Positions 60,325 to 64,000 of a stretch of DNA of 64,000 nt are shown here, piece after piece. Position numbers and translations under genes: made by a program. Numbering within the stretch: the first letter of the stretch is position 1; the number at the start of each line of letters is the position of its first letter. This DNA is from Gnetum montanum (lineage: Eukaryota; Streptophyta; Gnetopsida; Gnetales; Gnetaceae): positions 62,630-126,629 of the forward strand of contig MNCI01000972.1 in NCBI GenBank assembly GCA_015680685.1, in the 5' to 3' direction. Below the pieces are notes generated by a model that saw only the letters and a program-made list of their open reading frames with translations, did no database searches and was not told the DNA's origin.

Positions 60325-60618
60325 TGTTGATGCATAAATTTTGGTCACACCAACATTGAGAAAGAAAACTTGTTTTAGAAGACTATTGTCTAGGGCGCCT
60401 CCCGTATGGGTATGGAAACGTGGGAATAGTCTCAGCTGGAGAGGGCCACATGGCCTTTTGCAAATAATAAACTAGAAAGAAATTTGGAATTTAAATTAAA
60501 TAATTATCTCCAATACAATAAGTGATTAAAAGAATTGAATTTTCCCCGGTCCCACTGACGTTGCTGGTCCATGACTACAGATGGTATCCATTGCAGGGCA
60601 AGAAGACCGCGATCACCA

Positions 60619-60653
60619 TGAGAGAGGGAGAGAGAGAGAAAGAGAAAGAGAGA
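60619..60653 (+). repeat. GA-rich microsatellite
   Basis: GAGAGAGGGAGAGAGAGAGA-type purine run inside the LTR. Confidence 0.9.
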
Positions 60654-61109
60654 CTGCCCACTGTAGTCTACACAGGGCAGTAACTGCAGTTCTCAGAGCT
60701 TGCCATCGTTTGCCACCTTTTGTGCACCGTCGTAGAGAGAAAGATCGTTCACCCATGTCTGCACCACCGTGACAAGCTCCTACTGTCACTGAGAAGACCC
60801 GCAAGGATCCGATTTTGAGCCACTGGCTCCTGCCTTGGACCCTCCTCGAAGATCAACTAAAAGCCTATAAAGGAAAGAAAAGAAAAGAGGAAATTGCTGC
60901 TTAGTGAAGAGGAAGCTGCCCCTCCAGACTGATAGCTAGAGCCTATTTTGGGACTCACCCCTCTCCCTTATCCAAGAAACCCCCTCTAGACTCCATTTTA
61001 TAGCCGCTGCGGCCATCCATAATGCTGCGTACATTTCATGTAACAGCTACAAAAACTACCATCACTTCTTGTGTAATAACTCCCACATTCTCCAATTAAG
61101 TGTCCACTT

Positions 61110-61225
61110 ATGTCCGTAACCATCGTAACTTCCAAAACATCTGCTACTAATGACCGTAATCGCCGTAACTTCTGAAACGTTTCCCACTAATGACCGTAAC
61201 CACCATCATTAATGACCACCACCTA
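61110..61225. repeat. 40-bp tandem repeat in LTR U3, about three copies
   Basis: Units begin CCGTAACCATCGTAACTTC or CCGTAATCGCCGTAACTTC and end CTACTAATGA or CCACTAATGA. Confidence 0.8.
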
Positions 61226-61335
61226 ACAGTTTAAATTCCCACTACTCGCATGATTTTATTGTGGTTATTAAGGGAGAGAAATAGAAACGTTGATAATCAT
61301 GGCCCCATTCGAGCATGGGAATGTTGACATCAACA

Positions 61336-61350
61336 CTTAGCCCCCAAACT
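61336..61350 (-). promoter_or_regulatory. Polypurine tract
   Basis: Minus strand AGTTTGGGGGCTAAG directly precedes the LTR, the plus-strand priming site of a gypsy element. Confidence 0.8.
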
Positions 61351-62299
61351 TTAATTGCATGCCAGTGCAAGGAACAAGACCACAGAAACTTTAAAATGAT
61401 GCAATAGGTAGGGAATGACAAAACAAGCAAATAAAAACTTAAAAGTAAACTAAACATGATTAAAATAACCATATAATCAAAAGAGAACTAAGCATGGGCC
61501 ACCTAAACTACACCATCTTATTTAATTAAACTTTAAATATATAATTTTATTTATTTTAACTACATATATNCTATTGGACCCCATCACACTTAAAAACTTA
61601 TTACACTGCCAATGAACATGCTCCTCATTCCTTCACTCTTAGGTAGCAATTCCAACACAAGTCTGGTCGATTAGCAGCACTGCTAGTGAACATGGTCCTC
61701 ATTCAACTCTTGTGTATGTGCCTTTAATTGCGATTTGATAGCATCATAACAGGTCTCCTAGGTGGCTAAGGGTTCCCAAGTGGAGATGAACACACTTCAC
61801 CCCATTGTTCACAAGGTAATCATGGATCATCACACTTGAGGGCTAAGGCTTATGAGAGGGAAAATGGGGTTTTCAAAGGTCACCTAGTGATAATGGCTAA
61901 CTATTCTCCAACATCACCTATCCTACACTCACATGATCATGATGATTACATGATAAATTAGCACAAATCTCATGCTCCATAATCCAACATAACTATAGAA
62001 ACTAAAACCTTGAAAAAGACTGGGAAGAATCAAAGCATTATTGAAATATATAGTATAAGAGAGATTTTATGTAATAGTACTAGGAAATATTATATAAAGA
62101 ATATACTCACATTATTTTCGGATGGTGTTTTGATGACCCAACGCCTAGTAACTCAAAAGATCATAATGATTATTAAAATCATATGCAAAGCAAAAATCAA
62201 AACAATATACCAAGAAAGAAATGATGAAAGTGGAAAGAAAATATGCAAATGCGACTATATACAAATGAAACGCATGACGAAGAGGAAAAAAACATGCAA
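61351..62299 (-). other. Region between pol end and LTR
   Basis: Untranslated 3' part of the terminal gypsy element. A single N at 61,570 has no duplicated flanks. No coding domain. Confidence 0.5.
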
Positions 62300-63038
62300 C
62301 TAAAGATCTACCAGGTGTCCATGCAGGGCACCTAAGTAGAAATGCTTTGGATGGAATGCATTAAAATTTCTAGGTGACTTATATCCTTGCACATCAGCAA
62401 CCTTGTACACATTGGGGCCAATGACATCTTTTAACTCCGAATGGACCTGACCAAATAGGAGAGAACTTACCTTGAAGATTTTCTCGATCACATGTTCTAC
62501 CCTTTTCTGAGACTAGGTCTCCTATCTTAAAGAGTTCACCAACATACTTCTTATCAAAACATTGTTTAACAATTTGTCGATGCTTAAGATTACACAAATC
62601 AAGACCTAATCTTAACTTGCTTAATCGTTTTCTATAAAGTTTTTCATTGGTATAAGTTTCAATGATAGGTTTAGGTCTTGGTGGGTCATCGAATATAGCC
62701 TTTCCTGGAGAATGTTGCATGGATGCATCGTTAAAATTTAGCACACCTTCAAATGTTTTAAGAGGTAGGGTGTTATTTATATTTTTGTCCTTCCCTAAAG
62801 GTGGTGGATCAGTCAAATGAAATCCATTGTGTTGTTGATAAGGCAAGGTGTCTCCATAGCTTTCTTCACCTTCTCTAGAATTTTGATAGGATTGGGTTGA
62901 ATCTACATGAAAGATGGGACTTATTTTTGTAATTCCACTCACATAGTCATTTTCAACATGTTCACTACGCTCAACCTCAATAACCCCATCATAAAGATTA
63001 GTGTTTTGATCTTCCAAAGATTGATTTTGTTGATCCAA
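62300..63038 (-). pseudogene. Gypsy integrase C-terminal tail joined near protease
   Basis: The minus-strand 214-codon frame (63,038-62,394) starts with a low-complexity Asn/Gln-rich linker. It then enters an integrase tail: KRLSKLRLGLDLCNLKHRQ, VKQCFDKKYVGELFKIGDLV, then KFSPIWSGPFGV. A one-step frame change near 62,450-62,420 continues with KDVIGPNVYKVADVQGY to FHPKHFYLG and a stop near 62,300. RT, RNase H and the integrase catalytic core are missing between protease and this tail. Confidence 0.8.
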
Positions 63039-63068
63039 GGTTGTAACTACTTGTTTGTAGAAGGGTTC

Positions 63069-63500
63069 TCAAGGTATAGTCATGTATTCAAATTTTCCTT
63101 TGATAGGGATTAATAGCTCTGAGAAATCTGACCTAAAGAAGCCCCCAAACTTGACTCCAAAAGTCCTAGATAAGAGCACACCATAGGTAGGTGACATGTC
63201 AACTACTAGGATATCAGTGTAACATGTAAATGTAGGATATTGTTTAAGTTGCACCTTCACTGCTTTCAATAATCCTACTACTGGTACATCAGATCCATCG
63301 AGTTAAATCACACTTTTCGTTTGTGGTATCATTTGTGCTCCTAAAGTCTTACATACCTCAAGAGGCATGACACTAACAGTTGCTCCAGAATCCATCAAAC
63401 AATTGTAAACATTCTTTCCTAAAATAATTAGAGTTGTTAGGAAAGGAGGTTGCTCTTTCTCACTCATCATGGAATTGTTTACATTTTGTACTGATAATGT
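63069..63500 (-). CDS. Gypsy retropepsin-like protease
   Basis: On the minus strand, CLMDSGATVSVMPLEV near 63,400 carries the intact DSGA active site. The flap and C-terminal half follow (VGLLKAVKVQLKQYPTF, then ILVVDMSPTYGVLLSRTFG). A stop near 63,305 (TAA before LDGSDV) and one near 63,068 break continuity. The catalytic site is kept, unlike at 36.7 kb. Confidence 0.75.
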
Positions 63501-63524
63501 GTTGGTACTTTCTGTGAAGTGAAC

Positions 63525-64000
63525 TTACCTTTCAAGGATTGTGGATTTTTCTTTTCTAGTTTCAGGTGTATGAACTATCTCTTGAACTACCTCTTTCATT
63601 TCGTTAAATTGTAAAGGGTCATACATTGAGATGTTAGCTTTGGTTTTCTTCAAATCCTCAACTAGATTGTAAGTCTTAGGTACTTCTTTGGCTTCCGGTT
63701 GAGGTGGAGCTCTTCTAAGTATAGAAGGTGGGTTTGATTGTTGTGGGGTGTTTGTTTGGGATGACTCAGTTTGAGTATTCGTGTTACTTTGACTAGGAGC
63801 TCTTCTGTTTGGAGGAGTATACGAGTCATTCCTAGTTTGTTGTTGTAGGTTGTTCATAATGTCAATAAGTCTACGATAGCAAGCATTAGGTGGGTTGTGG
63901 TTGTTTACCATAACTTGCTTCAATGAGGAAATGTCTTCATTTTCTGTTTCATGAGGTACATTAAGGACCATAATAGGAGGTTTTCCATTTTGTTGACTTT
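63525..64000 (-). CDS. Gypsy gag C-terminus, runs off the window
   Basis: A minus-strand open frame enters at the right edge. It is Asn/Gln/Thr-rich (QSNTNTQTESSQTNTPQQS), then has the conserved TYNLVEDLKKTKANISMYDPL, the usual end of gag before protease in this gypsy group. It ends with a stop near 63,525 just before the protease. Confidence 0.75.
   Translation of the reverse strand, partial: SQQNGKPPIMVLNVPHETENEDISSLKQVMVNNHNPPNACYRRLIDIMNNLQQQTRNDSYTPPNRRAPSQSNTNTQTESSQTNTPQQSNPPSILRRAPPQPEAKEVPKTYNLVEDLKKTKANISMYDPLQFNEMKEVVQEIVHTPETRKEKSTILER

Larger units (their letters stand above)
60325..61335 (-). repeat. 1.01-kb gypsy 3' LTR
   Basis: Minus strand starts TGTTGATGTCAAC at 61,335, directly after the polypurine tract, and ends at 60,325, giving 8-bp inverted ends TGTTGATG and CATCAACA. 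The TATA box GGCTATAAAATGGAG is at 61,005-60,991. It holds a GC-rich R/U5 part, a GA microsatellite (60,619-60,653) and a 40-bp repeat in U3. Confidence 0.75.

Noticed and set aside
60581-60804. Short frames in the GC-rich patch at 60.6-60.8 kb
   Set aside because: The patch is in the R/U5 part of an LTR, and the Ser-Leu or Arg-Glu runs come from the GA microsatellite.
1-64000. CRISPR arrays, bacterial operons, rRNA genes
   Set aside because: None is present; repeats are minisatellites or LTRs in plant nuclear DNA.

Overview
The window is AT-rich nuclear DNA from a seed plant. It holds one intact host gene, a four-exon type I metacaspase (3,931-7,329, + strand); nearly everything else is decayed retroelements nested in one another. 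Long introns, very low gene density, old LTR divergence, LINE remnants and an endogenous caulimovirid-like fragment all suggest a large-genome plant. A gymnosperm is my best guess, but this is inference from style and not from any diagnostic marker.

Left part (1-16.9 kb). Positions 1-1,665 carry a Ty3/gypsy integrase tail (minus) plus an LTR-like piece, duplicated in the same orientation at 52,817-54,475. A LINE reverse-transcriptase fragment with an internal 293-bp tandem duplication follows (2,083-2,760). Then come the metacaspase, an L1-like LINE on the minus strand (8.3-10.5 kb), a different EN-RT LINE on the plus strand (11.3-13.9 kb), and the gag of a plus-strand gypsy element (15.4-16.96 kb).

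Central nest (16.97-42.80 kb). One Ty1/copia element lies on the minus strand, with LTRs at 16,968-17,222 and 42,547-42,803, each flanked by the 5-bp target duplication CTAAT. It inserted into the plus-strand gypsy gag, which resumes at 42,804. The copia reverse transcriptase is itself split at 39,477 by a gypsy element with a 2.63-kb LTR. Further down are Tat-like gypsy segments: LTR, PBS, gag and protease at 34.6-29.2 kb and RT, RNase H and integrase at 22.4-19.0 kb. Between them, on the opposite strand, is a seven-exon broken gene for a plant-mobile-domain-like protein with a coiled-coil tail (about 24.99-28.56 kb). A 537-base assembly gap sits in the copia 3' part. Three single Ns are each flanked by perfect duplications and are probable assembly artefacts.

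Right part (42.8-64 kb). The plus-strand gypsy continues and is followed by a second antisense spliced reading frame (45.2-46.2 kb). A minus-strand gypsy (LTR 52.13-52.68, PBS, gag, protease, RT, RNase H, integrase) is interrupted between RT and RNase H by a caulimovirid-like fragment with its own tRNA-Met-type primer site (47.2-49.1 kb). The window ends in a better-preserved minus-strand gypsy derivative in which gag and protease are followed almost directly by the integrase tail, with a 1.01-kb 3' LTR at 60,325-61,335.

The metacaspase would be a cytosolic or nuclear arginine/lysine-specific cysteine protease tied to cell-death control. No operon-like or pathway relation joins it to its neighbours. 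The layout is explained by successive insertion, deletion and C-to-T decay.
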